The notes beneath the pieces are model-generated. The model saw only the letters and a list, made by a program, of their open reading frames with translations. It did not search any database and was not told the DNA's origin. A program made the position numbers and the translations under genes. Shown here in pieces: positions 38,363-46,293 of a DNA stretch of 64,000 bases. This stretch comes from an uncultured Schlesneria sp. (lineage in GTDB: Bacteria > Planctomycetota > Planctomycetia > Planctomycetales > Planctomycetaceae), in the NCBI GenBank assembly GCA_903858935.1, contig CAIOKO010000140.1, positions 39,121 to 103,120 on the forward strand, written 5' to 3'. Positions within the stretch are counted from its first letter, which is position 1; every line of letters starts with the position of its first letter.

Positions 38363-38731
38363 CTAGGGCACATATGCGATCCGGTCGAACCATTCCTCTG
38401 GTTCGCACACAAGCGTGGCAAGGACGAGGAACTCGACCAGATCAGTCAAGTGGATCGCAGGGCGAATCATAAACACACCTGGCGAATGATGTCCGTTTCG
38501 CAGATGATCAGCTAAGTGATCGGGCATCGTTGCTTCGTCGAGAGTAATCAAAATTGTTTTGGCTTGTTCGGCCCAACTAAGAATTTCTGAATCGCTCGAA
38601 CCGAGCGCCGGGCAGTCGCCATCCCCAACACGGACGGCATCAATCTGATCGTCACTGCGGGAATTGTGGCGTTGTATCGCCCACCAAAGCGGTCCTCGAA
38701 GATGCTCGTCAAGAAGAAATTTGATCGCCAT
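38363..38731 (-). CDS. DUF5615 PIN-like toxin
   Basis: 122 residues of the DUF5615 (PIN-like) family. The N-terminal acidic pair FLLDEHLRGPLWW, a central DSEILSWAEQAKTILITLDE with the second acidic cluster, and a C-terminal GVFMIRP strand are the expected RNase-like features. It lies 6 nt downstream of the DUF433 antitoxin on the same strand. The pair is a type II toxin-antitoxin system; the toxin probably cuts RNA and is held by its partner. The ORF is full length. Confidence 0.85.
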   Translation of the reverse strand: MAIKFLLDEHLRGPLWWAIQRHNSRSDDQIDAVRVGDGDCPALGSSDSEILSWAEQAKTILITLDEATMPDHLADHLRNGHHSPGVFMIRPAIHLTDLVEFLVLATLVCEPEEWFDRIAYVP

Positions 38732-38737
38732 TTCATC

Positions 38738-39058
38738 CTAGGGCAATGCAGACGCACTAAGTTGAGATACGCGACGACGAAGTTCTGCCAAGTCTGGCAA
38801 TGTCGCAGCCACTGCACGTTGTTTCGACATTTCAGACTCACGACCGGCCACGTAAGAATCAACTTCCGGCTGATGTTCCAGATAAAACGCGATCACCTTG
38901 TGAATCACCGCCAGCGAAAGACTGGGAAACTGGCCGAGAATCATTTCTGGTGCATATCCCTGATTGTAGAAGTAAACGAGATGCTCTAGAGCGATCCGGT
39001 GCCCTGTGAGACGCACGGAACCAGAGGGTTGTTCGGTAATAAATTCTGGAAGTTGCAT
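38738..39058 (-). CDS. DUF433 antitoxin
   Basis: 106 residues with the winged-helix DUF433 fold: VRLTGHRIALEHLVYFYNQG, then APEMILGQFPSLSLAVIHKV and IAFYLEHQPEVDSYV. The C-terminal tail (ESEMSKQRAVAATLPDLAEL) would wrap the toxin. DUF433 proteins bind the promoter of their own operon and neutralise the DUF5615 toxin downstream. The gene is upstream of the toxin, as is usual for type II pairs. Confidence 0.85.
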   Translation of the reverse strand: MQLPEFITEQPSGSVRLTGHRIALEHLVYFYNQGYAPEMILGQFPSLSLAVIHKVIAFYLEHQPEVDSYVAGRESEMSKQRAVAATLPDLAELRRRVSQLSASALP

Positions 39059-39221
39059 CGATTTAACTCCGCCATTTTCGTTTCGATCTACGGGATCATA
39101 TCAATACACGGATCGATCATCCATATGCGAACTCCGGGGATGACTTTTTCCGGGGTGGCTTTCCGAGCAGCAGGACGCCGAAAGCACAATCAATGGAGAG
39201 ACCAGCGATCAAAGCCAAGGA

Positions 39222-39270
39222 GATAAGTCCAATTACCAGTCCGCAAGGGGCGTTTTCTTAGAATATTCTC
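39222..39270 (+). repeat. Repeat related to 37911-37969 (copy B)
   Basis: Shares GATAAGTCCAATTA, a CAAGGG-CGTTTTCTT core and the ATAT-CTC end with copy A, with a gap of about 8 nt in the middle. No transposase frame follows it here. It could mark another end of the same element or a non-autonomous copy. Confidence 0.55.
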
Positions 39271-39678
39271 ATACCTTGGGGACACAATGCGCCGGAGAAA
39301 GCGGGAGGATTGTAGCGAATGCAAGTTTCTTACAAGGTAAGATTTCGCCAATCGCCTTGGTCCCGAGTGATGCGTCTTGTCGGGCAACCGACCGGTCGAA
39401 GCGTTCGCACTGGATAAGGAGACTGGCCGGGGCGAACGTCAAACGGTTGTTAATGGTCTGGACTCAGCGCCGGGTTGCCATGTCGCATGGGCTGTTTGGC
39501 GTCTTCTCTTCGTTTTCACCGTGAATAAGATCCCTCGCTTGCGCGTTTCGAAGTTGCGCTCTTTGGCGTTTCGAGAACGGGTTTCCCACAAGAATAAGCG
39601 AATTTAATTGGAATTTATCGCAAAGTCGCCAAGGCGCAGTGACACGAGGGAAAGGAGCCAGGGAGGTTCTACTTCAGA

Positions 39679-39850
39679 CCAAAGTAGCCATCATCGCTCA
39701 GCGTGATGAGCATTGTTCGAGAACCAACCGAATACGAAACAGCATGTTCTCAAATCAGGAATTCAAACGAAGTATTTATTCCGATGCTAAGGCAACGCTC
39801 GAATCGTTTCCGACGAATGCTCATTACGCGGAACGATGATGGCTACTTTG
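39679..39850 (-). mobile_element. MITE-like element, copy 1
   Basis: About 172 bp with terminal inverted repeats of about 35 nt. The left end reads CCAAAGTAGCCATCATCGCT and the right end its imperfect complement ending GATGATGGCTACTTTG. The same element in the opposite orientation is at 45274-45445. It has no coding capacity. Similarity extends a few bases on both sides. Confidence 0.75.
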
Positions 39851-39988
39851 AAAGAAATTGAAAGCGTTACCGACTTTTGAATTCCTTGCGCCCTTGCACC
39901 TTTGCGTTGAATTCTTGATTTCACCCCAAAATCGAAAATGCACAACTTCAAAACTTAGGCGTCGGGCTAATGTTTTCTCGTTAAATCA

Positions 39989-41023
39989 TCAGCTGACGGG
40001 CGGTGGGTTTCGTTCGGCAAAGCCGCGTTGATGCCAATAGGGATAGGTCAACTGAGTCGCGCTGGCGGCGTCGAGTTTTGCGATCTGTTCTTTAGAAAGA
40101 TTCCAGCCCACCGCACCGAGGTTGTCTCGCAACTGGGTTTCGTTGCGAGCACCGATGATGATGTTGGAAACGGTTGGTCGCTGAAGCAGCCAGTTTAATG
40201 CGATCTGAGGGATCGTCTTTCCGGTCTCTTTTGCGACCTCTTCCAGGGCGTCGATCACTTTGAATAACAGTTCGTCGGGAATTTGTGGGCCAGCGTCGAA
40301 TGCGACTTTGCTGGTCAGTCGGCTGGATGACGGTAACGGCTGACCTCGACGGATTTTGCCCGTCAACCGGCCCCAACCGAGAGGACTCCAGACGACGGCA
40401 CCGACCTTTTGATCCAGAGCCAGCGGCATCAGTTCCCATTCGTATTCGCGGCCGACCAGCGAATAGTACGCCTGATGAGCGACGTATTTTGTCAGACCGT
40501 ATCGCTCGGAAACGGAGAGCGACTTCATCAGGTGCCAGCCCGAGAAGTTCGAACAGCCGATGTAGCGGATCTTGCCCGCTCGAACGAGTTCGTTCAGGGT
40601 GCCGAGTACCTCTTCGACCGGTGTGATCGCGTCGAAGCCGTGCAGTTGATAGAGGTCGATGTAATCCGTACCGAGCCGACTGAGACTCGCGTCAACCGCG
40701 CGGATTAAATATTGCCTGGACGAGCCGACATCGTTGGGGCCTGGTCCGGTTCGGAATGTTCCCTTGGTAGAAATAATCACTTTATGGCGTCGGCCTTTGA
40801 TCGCTTCGCCCAGAATTTCTTCGGCCATTCCCTGCGAGTAGACATCAGCCGTGTCGAACATATTCAGGCCTGAGTCCAGGCAGATGTCGACGAGCCGCGT
40901 CGCCTCGGCCACGTCCGTCGAACCCCAGGCTTTAAAGAGTGGTCCGCCGCCGCCAAATGTCCCTGTTCCCAAGCTGAGGACCGGGACTTTGAAACCTGAA
41001 CCACCGAGTTGACGGTATTCCAT
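39989..41023 (-). CDS. Aldo/keto reductase
   Basis: 344 residues. The (beta/alpha)8 reductase features are visible: start MEYRQLGGSGFKVPVLSLG, catalytic Asp/Tyr in FDTADVYSQGMAEEILG, Lys in VIISTKG and His in DLYQLHGFD. The NADPH-binding segment IIIGARNETQLRDNLGA is near the C-terminus. It is probably an NADPH-dependent oxidoreductase of the AKR11/YajO-like type; the carbonyl substrate is unknown. It has no operon partner. Confidence 0.93.
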   Translation of the reverse strand: MEYRQLGGSGFKVPVLSLGTGTFGGGGPLFKAWGSTDVAEATRLVDICLDSGLNMFDTADVYSQGMAEEILGEAIKGRRHKVIISTKGTFRTGPGPNDVGSSRQYLIRAVDASLSRLGTDYIDLYQLHGFDAITPVEEVLGTLNELVRAGKIRYIGCSNFSGWHLMKSLSVSERYGLTKYVAHQAYYSLVGREYEWELMPLALDQKVGAVVWSPLGWGRLTGKIRRGQPLPSSSRLTSKVAFDAGPQIPDELLFKVIDALEEVAKETGKTIPQIALNWLLQRPTVSNIIIGARNETQLRDNLGAVGWNLSKEQIAKLDAASATQLTYPYWHQRGFAERNPPPVS

Positions 41024-41144
41024 GATTTAACCATTTTCTTTTTTTTAAGAGACTGAGCCGATGAGCGTTAACTCAATGAGCGTTATTTTCAAATACGGTT
41101 TTCTGAATTGGTTACTCGCGAAATTGATTCGACGCTTCGGCAAT

Positions 41145-41199
41145 GTTCGACTCGTTCGCGAGAGATGCTCATCACGCGGGAGCGATGATGGCTACATTG
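41145..41199 (+). mobile_element. MITE-like element, degraded half copy
   Basis: Only one end is recognisable (CAATGTTCGAC ... GATGCTCATCACGCGGGAGC ... GATGATGGCTAC). It lies directly against the stop codon of the DUF1549 gene at 41201. It is orphaned from its other half. Confidence 0.6.
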
Positions 41200-41200
41200 A

Positions 41201-43675
41201 TCAATGCACAAACAAAAACGACTTGGAATTAATTAACGCCCACAACAGATCTTCGTAGCACTCTTTTGGTGACGTGTATTCCGTCAGCAATCGTTCTGAT
41301 GCGGTCAGCTCGGCGGACGAGGGTGCTCGAGACAGCGTTGCGAAATAGAGGTCGGTGACGATCTCGGCGTGAGGCTTCTTTTCGGCCAGCAGCTTTTCGA
41401 CACGGCCCGTGTTTAATGCGATCTTTGTCGAAAGGATGTCGCCGTTCAGTGTGTGCAGGGCTTGAGCGAGATTGGCGTCCGGCGATCGTTCGCATTCACA
41501 GACACTCATCCGACGTGGCTTGGCGAACGTGTTGAGGAAATAGTCAGGGTATTCGGCGTCGGGAATTTCGATCGCTCGCGTCCCCAATGGAAGGTTATTG
41601 AACTTGGTCTGGGTTCCCGCTGCGAAGTCAATTGCATCGAGCAGCGGTTCGGCCGCCAGCCTTTTCACTTCGAAGTGACTGTAAAACCGCGAGTCGGCCA
41701 CGTTTTCAGATGTCGGCTGAGAATCAAGCTGGTACAGGCGCGAAACCATAATCGTACGAATCAGTTGCTTCAGGTTAAACCCATTCTTAACGAAGTCATC
41801 AGCCAATGCCTGAAGCATGGCAGGGTTCGTCGGTGGATTCGTCGGACGCAGGTCATCGACCGGTTCGACGAGACCTCGCCCTAACAGAAAGCCGACATAA
41901 CGGTTGGCGGTCGCTCGTGCAAAGGCGGGGTTGGTCGGCGAGGTAATCCATTGTGCGAGTGCAATGCGGCGGTCGAGCGGATGATCGACGGGATCGGCGT
42001 CGAGCGGCTTCGGGGGCATGATTTTGCCGGTCCGGGGCTGAGAGACTTCGCCACCCGTGCGAATGATGACGACTCGCTCTCCGCCAAACAGGCCGAATTC
42101 CTGACTCGACTTCAGCCCGGTCCGGGCGAAGAACGCGGCAAAGCTGTAGTAGTCGTCCTGGCTGTATTTCTCGAACGGATGGTGGTGACACTGCGCGCAC
42201 GTCAGACGCGTTCCCAGGAATAGTTGAGATGTCGATTCCGCCAGAATCTGCGGCGTGTTATTCACGATGAAATAGTTGGCGGGTCCGTTCGAAAAGCTTG
42301 ACCCTTTTCCCTGGACGAGTTGAGAGACGAACTTGTCGAACGACAGGTTCTCGCGAAAGGCACCTTTGATCCAGTTATGCAGTGCCCACATGCCAGTCTC
42401 CTGCAGATCGCGACTGTTGTTGCGAATCAGGTCCGACCACTTCAGCGTCCAGTAGGCAGCGTATCGTTCGTTGTAAAGTCCTTTGCCGGGTGAATCAGCC
42501 AGCCCGAGAACTCGGTCGATCCAGGCGGTTCGTCGGTCGGCAACCGAGGCACCGGTCTGTGCACTGGCCAGGAATTCATTGATTTCTTCGCGAGTCGGCA
42601 GGGTTCCGGTGGCATCGAGGAAAACTCGTCGCAAGAACGTGGCGTCGTCGCAAAGAGGTGAAGGTTCAATGCCGAGTTCTCGAAATTTGGTCGCGGCGAG
42701 AGTATCGATAAAGTTGTTGTCGGCCCAGCCGTCGAGGCGAGCGGGCTGTCCGTAAGGGATGACAAACATGGCGATGTCGGCCTGGCCTTCAAACCGAACC
42801 ATGACCGCCGCCTGACCCCGACCCGAGACCGTGCAGTATCCATCACGTGAGACACTGACCAGCCCCTCGTCCATCGAATCGAATTTCGCCCAGGCGGTGA
42901 CATCTCGCGAAGTCCCGTCGGCATAGACGACGTCGACTCGCAACTGCTGCGTCAGGCCCGGTTCTCCAAGCCTGTGATTCGGCGTGACAACCAGTTTAGA
43001 AATCGGACGTTCGGTCCCCGGTCCGGGAGCGCCACCGCGAATCCAGGCAGAGAGCAATTCGTAATCAGGCGAACCAACTTCTAGCCGCCGCCCGCCGCTG
43101 TGTGGAACCTGCATCGTCGGTTTTCGAAGTAGCAGGCTTTCGGTCGGATTGATTTGATTGATACGTCGACCAAGGACTTCCCTGACCATTGCCGTTCGAT
43201 CAGCACCAGGATCGAAACCGAACACGCTCAGTTTGAAGCCACCTTGACCATGCTGGGCGGCATGACAGGCACCCATATTACAGCCCGCCTTGTAAAGAAC
43301 CGGACGAACCTGTTCGAGGTAATTAATCACCGGTTCCTCGACAACGCCCGCCACCGCGACTTTCACCGTTTGAACAACATCGCCAACTTTGACCGAGATT
43401 TCCGCCGTTCCGTCACCACGCGGAAAGACTCGACCTGACGCCGAGACAACTGCCACCTGATCGTTCGACGAAGTAAAACTGGCTTTGCGAGTGAAATCCT
43501 CGGCCGATGAGGGGCCACGTTCACCTGCTGCTGCCGTCACGAGAAGTTGAATCTGATCGAACTTCCCTTTGATAGCGATTTCTGCGGGGGCGATCGTAAA
43601 GGGGCCATCACCGAATAAATTGTTCGTCAGACTGAGCGTCATGACGAGCACAATCGAAATCATTCGGCACGACAT
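41201..43675 (-). CDS. DUF1549/DUF1553 protein with N-terminal bacterial Ig-like domain
   Basis: About 824 residues from ATG 43675; the open frame reaches 43717. After a signal peptide (ISIVLVMTLSLTNNLFG) comes a Big_2-like Ig domain (about 22-110, ASFTSSNDQVAVVSASGRVF). A module with a non-canonical Cys pair (CNMGACHAAQHG) follows, where PSCyt1 proteins have CxxCH. DUF1549 (about 300-560) includes CAQCHHHPFEKYSQ, then DUF1553 to the end. Unlike the other three copies it has no DUF1501 gene downstream; a MITE remnant abuts the stop instead. Confidence 0.9.
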   Translation of the reverse strand: MSCRMISIVLVMTLSLTNNLFGDGPFTIAPAEIAIKGKFDQIQLLVTAAAGERGPSSAEDFTRKASFTSSNDQVAVVSASGRVFPRGDGTAEISVKVGDVVQTVKVAVAGVVEEPVINYLEQVRPVLYKAGCNMGACHAAQHGQGGFKLSVFGFDPGADRTAMVREVLGRRINQINPTESLLLRKPTMQVPHSGGRRLEVGSPDYELLSAWIRGGAPGPGTERPISKLVVTPNHRLGEPGLTQQLRVDVVYADGTSRDVTAWAKFDSMDEGLVSVSRDGYCTVSGRGQAAVMVRFEGQADIAMFVIPYGQPARLDGWADNNFIDTLAATKFRELGIEPSPLCDDATFLRRVFLDATGTLPTREEINEFLASAQTGASVADRRTAWIDRVLGLADSPGKGLYNERYAAYWTLKWSDLIRNNSRDLQETGMWALHNWIKGAFRENLSFDKFVSQLVQGKGSSFSNGPANYFIVNNTPQILAESTSQLFLGTRLTCAQCHHHPFEKYSQDDYYSFAAFFARTGLKSSQEFGLFGGERVVIIRTGGEVSQPRTGKIMPPKPLDADPVDHPLDRRIALAQWITSPTNPAFARATANRYVGFLLGRGLVEPVDDLRPTNPPTNPAMLQALADDFVKNGFNLKQLIRTIMVSRLYQLDSQPTSENVADSRFYSHFEVKRLAAEPLLDAIDFAAGTQTKFNNLPLGTRAIEIPDAEYPDYFLNTFAKPRRMSVCECERSPDANLAQALHTLNGDILSTKIALNTGRVEKLLAEKKPHAEIVTDLYFATLSRAPSSAELTASERLLTEYTSPKECYEDLLWALINSKSFLFVH

Positions 43676-44134
43676 TGGTAGGACTCCTGACAATCGGCGG
43701 GGTATCAGGCCAATCATGAAATCGGCCCGGTCGAGAACATTTCATCATGACCGATCCGATAAGCGGTTGCAATTGCGTCGTGAGCAAAGGGGGAATAGGT
43801 TTCAGAAAATGGGATTGATGCGACCGATGGGACTTATGGGATGGCGGTTGTCGAGTGTTTTCCTCGTTCCCTCGTTCCCAAGCTCCGGCTTGGGAACGAG
43901 CGTCATCGAAGCTCTGCTTCGCGATTCGTCGGGCGACCATGCAACTCGTGGTTGCTTTACATTTCGACTGAATCGCATCACTAGCCGTCTACCCGATCGG
44001 GAAGCAGAGCTTCCAAGAAGTGCGTTCCCAAGCTGGAGCTTGGGAACGAGGAAAAGAGCGCAACTTCCAAGCTCCCGCTTGGGAACGCAACTCTTCGAAG
44101 CTCCGCTTCGCTCGCGGCTGCGATTAAAGCGCCG
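43676..44134. other. Intergenic region with palindromic repeats
   Basis: About 460 bp without a gene; the right part is packed with short inverted repeats (see 43873-44110). Confidence 0.6.
43873..44110. repeat. Cluster of GTTCCCAAGCTCC-type palindromes
   Basis: Inverted repeats: 43873-43898 (CGTTCCCAAGCTCC/GGCTTGGGAACG), 44023-44048 (CGTTCCCAAGCTGGAGCTTG..), and an imperfect one at 44065-44087 (TTCCAAGCTCCCGCTTGGGAA). Between and after them are GAAGCTCTGCTTC-type short hairpins (near 43909, 44000 and 44097). As I recall, such palindromes are common between genes in planctomycetes and some cyanobacteria. They separate the DUF1549 and DUF2063 genes and could act as bidirectional transcription stops. 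Confidence 0.75.
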
Positions 44135-45040
44135 CTACTTCGTCACATCTGGAACATGACGAACCAATTCACCGAACAACGGTGCTGCGGACCATTCGCG
44201 GAACCATGATTGCAAGTTCGCCTGCAATGTTACCGCGTCGAACGTCTGTTCCACGAGCAATTCTATCAGCGATTCGCCGATGGTTTCGCCCTTCATCAGA
44301 GATGTCAGCAACTGGAACTGTGGTCTTGTGACTTCGAACCGTCGGACGACGTATTCTCGGCGAGTCACCACCAGATGAATCGCGCGAGCAATCGGTGGGT
44401 TTGGCTCTAAACGACGACGGATGGCCGTCGCATATTCGTGGACCGGGAATCGAAGCTCCTGCAGTCTGACACACGAATGAAATATCAGACGTGAGTCCGC
44501 AAATTCCTGTGGTGAAAGTCCGGCTAATTCGCTGACGTTTAACGAAGGCGATCTCTCTGGCCCTGGCCCGTCGAAGACTTCAGCATAGACCCGCTCCAGC
44601 CGAGCCAGTTCGATCAGAAAATCAGCAAAGTCTGGCGCATCAGGGTCTATTTCGTCGGATCGCGGCGGTCTGGTCGCAGTCAGGTATTCGTCGAAAGAAC
44701 TGCCGAGTGTGGAAAGGGAGTATGATTTTGACGGATGATCGACGAGATAACCAAACGCGAGTCCGTTGAATCCCTCTTCTCCAACGGCGTGTCGCACGGC
44801 AGGAAATTGTGCCGCAAGACATTCAAGCAATCGACCGAAGTATGCTCGACCATAAATCTGTAATCGATCGAGGCTTGTCATTTCGCTGGAAGGGAGGATT
44901 ATCTGTTCGACATTGGATTGCGTGACCTCGACCAGTTGTCTGGCGGCGGCTGAATCGACACCTGTTCGAACACCCTCCGGGTGCGTAATGACCGCCTGTA
45001 CCCAGCGCTGAATCGTGTTGAGCGGCGACGAATCGGACAT
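44135..45040 (-). CDS. DUF2063 (BufC/HvfC-like) DNA-binding-fold partner protein
   Basis: 301 residues. The N-terminal DUF2063 domain shows LNTIQRWVQAVITHPEG, then RLQIYGRAYFGRLLECLAAQ, FPAVRHAVGEEGF and FGYLVDHPSKSYSLSTLG. The second half (about 150-290) is the domain usually following it, with FADFLIELARLERVYAEVF and a C-terminal LTSLMKGETIGESLIELLVE. In bufferin-type systems this protein recognises the precursor peptide for the DUF692 enzyme. Here the DUF692 gene is 24 kb away on the opposite strand, and no small cysteine-rich precursor is found beside either gene. Confidence 0.85.
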   Translation of the reverse strand: MSDSSPLNTIQRWVQAVITHPEGVRTGVDSAAARQLVEVTQSNVEQIILPSSEMTSLDRLQIYGRAYFGRLLECLAAQFPAVRHAVGEEGFNGLAFGYLVDHPSKSYSLSTLGSSFDEYLTATRPPRSDEIDPDAPDFADFLIELARLERVYAEVFDGPGPERSPSLNVSELAGLSPQEFADSRLIFHSCVRLQELRFPVHEYATAIRRRLEPNPPIARAIHLVVTRREYVVRRFEVTRPQFQLLTSLMKGETIGESLIELLVEQTFDAVTLQANLQSWFREWSAAPLFGELVRHVPDVTK

Positions 45041-45273
45041 ATTCGTTGAAAATCTTTCCGGGATCAGGTTCTGATACTTCGAGTCGCTATCTTATCCTTC
45101 GTCTCGTCGAAACGTTTGGAATTTTCAAGAAAGAATCGCGGCAAGAGGGCTCGTCGTCGGCAGTATCACCCTGGTGAATGAAATGGGCAATGCGGCCGAA
45201 ACACGGGGTGGCGCGGCTTTGGACCTCTTCGGTTCTGAAGCTAGACTCATTGAGTCAAGTTCAGGATTTCTTT

Positions 45274-45445
45274 CAAAGTAGCCATCATCGCTCCGCGTGA
45301 TGAGCATACGTCGAAAACGATTCATGCGTCGCCTCAGCATCGTGACAAATACTTGGTTTGAATTCCTTTTTTGAAACCATGCGAATTGGAAATTGGCAGG
45401 TTCTCGAACAATGCTCATCACGCGGAGCGATGATGGCTACTTTGG
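45274..45445 (+). mobile_element. MITE-like element, copy 2
   Basis: About 172 bp, same length as copy 1 and opposite in orientation. It begins CAAAGTAGCCATCATCGCTC and ends GAGCGATGATGGCTACTTTG. The interior is well conserved (for example AAATACTTGGTTTGAATTCC against AAATACTTCGTTTGAATTCC on the other strand of copy 1). It carries no gene. Confidence 0.75.
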
Positions 45446-45646
45446 TCTGAGGCGAAGCCTCGATGCAGTCTTCGACAAGGCCGTTTCTTCGTCGTTCGAT
45501 ACCGTATCCAAAGAGCACGGCTTAACCGAAGAAGGTAAAACCGTGGCACCCTTTTCGCGAATTTCTTTTCCAAAAGTACATCGTCCACAGCAACGCAAAT
45601 ATCCCATCTTCAGTTCGTTTGATCAGGCCGCACCTCCTTTCCGTTC

Positions 45647-45800
45647 AACGCGCGAACGATCATCCTATTCTATTCCCATCCTCCAACGCGCATCATCCGG
45701 CTGCGCCGGTCCGGCTATACCCACCAACGCGCGAAGGATCATCCTATTCTATTCCCAACTTCCGACGCGCATCATCCGGCTGCGCCGGTTCGGGCTATCC
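45647..45800. repeat. 79-bp tandem repeat, two copies
   Basis: Copy 1 at 45647-45725 and copy 2 from 45726. Each begins AACGCGCGAA and contains GATCATCCTATTCTATTCCC and CGCATCATCCGGCTGCGCCG. It lies about 100 bp before the lipoprotein start. Confidence 0.75.
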
Positions 45801-45896
45801 GTCGAAAAGCATTCTTGCCTATAATGGGTTTCGGTGGAAACTGCCGATGGATCGGCGGGATTCGGGAAATAAGAATCGACGGATTTGGGCCGCGCG

Positions 45897-46274
45897 ATGG
45901 AACGCTCGACACGATTACTGCTTCTACTGCTGCTTTTGGCGGGATGCCGTGGTACGCAAGAGACGCAGTTCCTGAAATGCTTGCCTCGACCGGCTCAAGT
46001 CGAGGCTCAGTCGTATAACATTCACGATCCGTTTCCCGATGAACGCGCCGGTCCGAATACATTTACCCGTCCGCGAGCTTTCATTGTGCCACGGACGGAC
46101 GCTCGAAAAGATTTCGACCTGCGATACCTCAAGGCGGCCTATGGCTTCCCTCAACAACGATATGCGTTATGGAATAACCAGACCGGTGGAACGACCCAAT
46201 ATCCGGTTCAACCGTTATGGCAAACGCCCAAAGGCGCGGCTCCGATCGCCGCTGCTCCGGCTTGGCAACCCTGA
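45897..46274 (+). CDS. Small lipoprotein of unknown function
   Basis: 125 residues from ATG 45897; an in-frame ATG lies four codons earlier. The signal RSTRLLLLLLLLAGC ends in a lipobox (LLAGC), so the protein is lipid-anchored. The mature part is proline- and glutamine-rich (DPFPDERAGPNTFTRPRAFI ... QPLWQTPKGAAPIAAAPAWQ) without a recognised domain. It is the first gene of a three-gene run with the cyclase-like and NPCBM proteins. Confidence 0.7.
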   Translation: MERSTRLLLLLLLLAGCRGTQETQFLKCLPRPAQVEAQSYNIHDPFPDERAGPNTFTRPRAFIVPRTDARKDFDLRYLKAAYGFPQQRYALWNNQTGGTTQYPVQPLWQTPKGAAPIAAAPAWQP

Positions 46275-46293
46275 GTTTTCCGGCCGACTCAAG

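Larger units (their letters stand above)
39059..39988. other. Intergenic region with repeat copy B and a MITE-like element
   Basis: About 930 bp with no convincing gene. It holds the second copy of the transposase-associated repeat (39222-39270) and a complete inverted-repeat element (39679-39850). Confidence 0.6.
45041..45896. other. Intergenic region with MITE-like element and tandem repeat
   Basis: About 850 bp between the DUF2063 gene and the lipoprotein gene. Contains the second full MITE-like element (45274-45445) and a two-copy 79-bp tandem repeat (45647-45800). No convincing gene. Confidence 0.6.

Noticed and set aside
45393..45824. 143-codon plus-strand frame
   Set aside because: Covers the MITE end and the 79-bp tandem repeat; composition is that of repeat DNA and no ribosome site precedes it.
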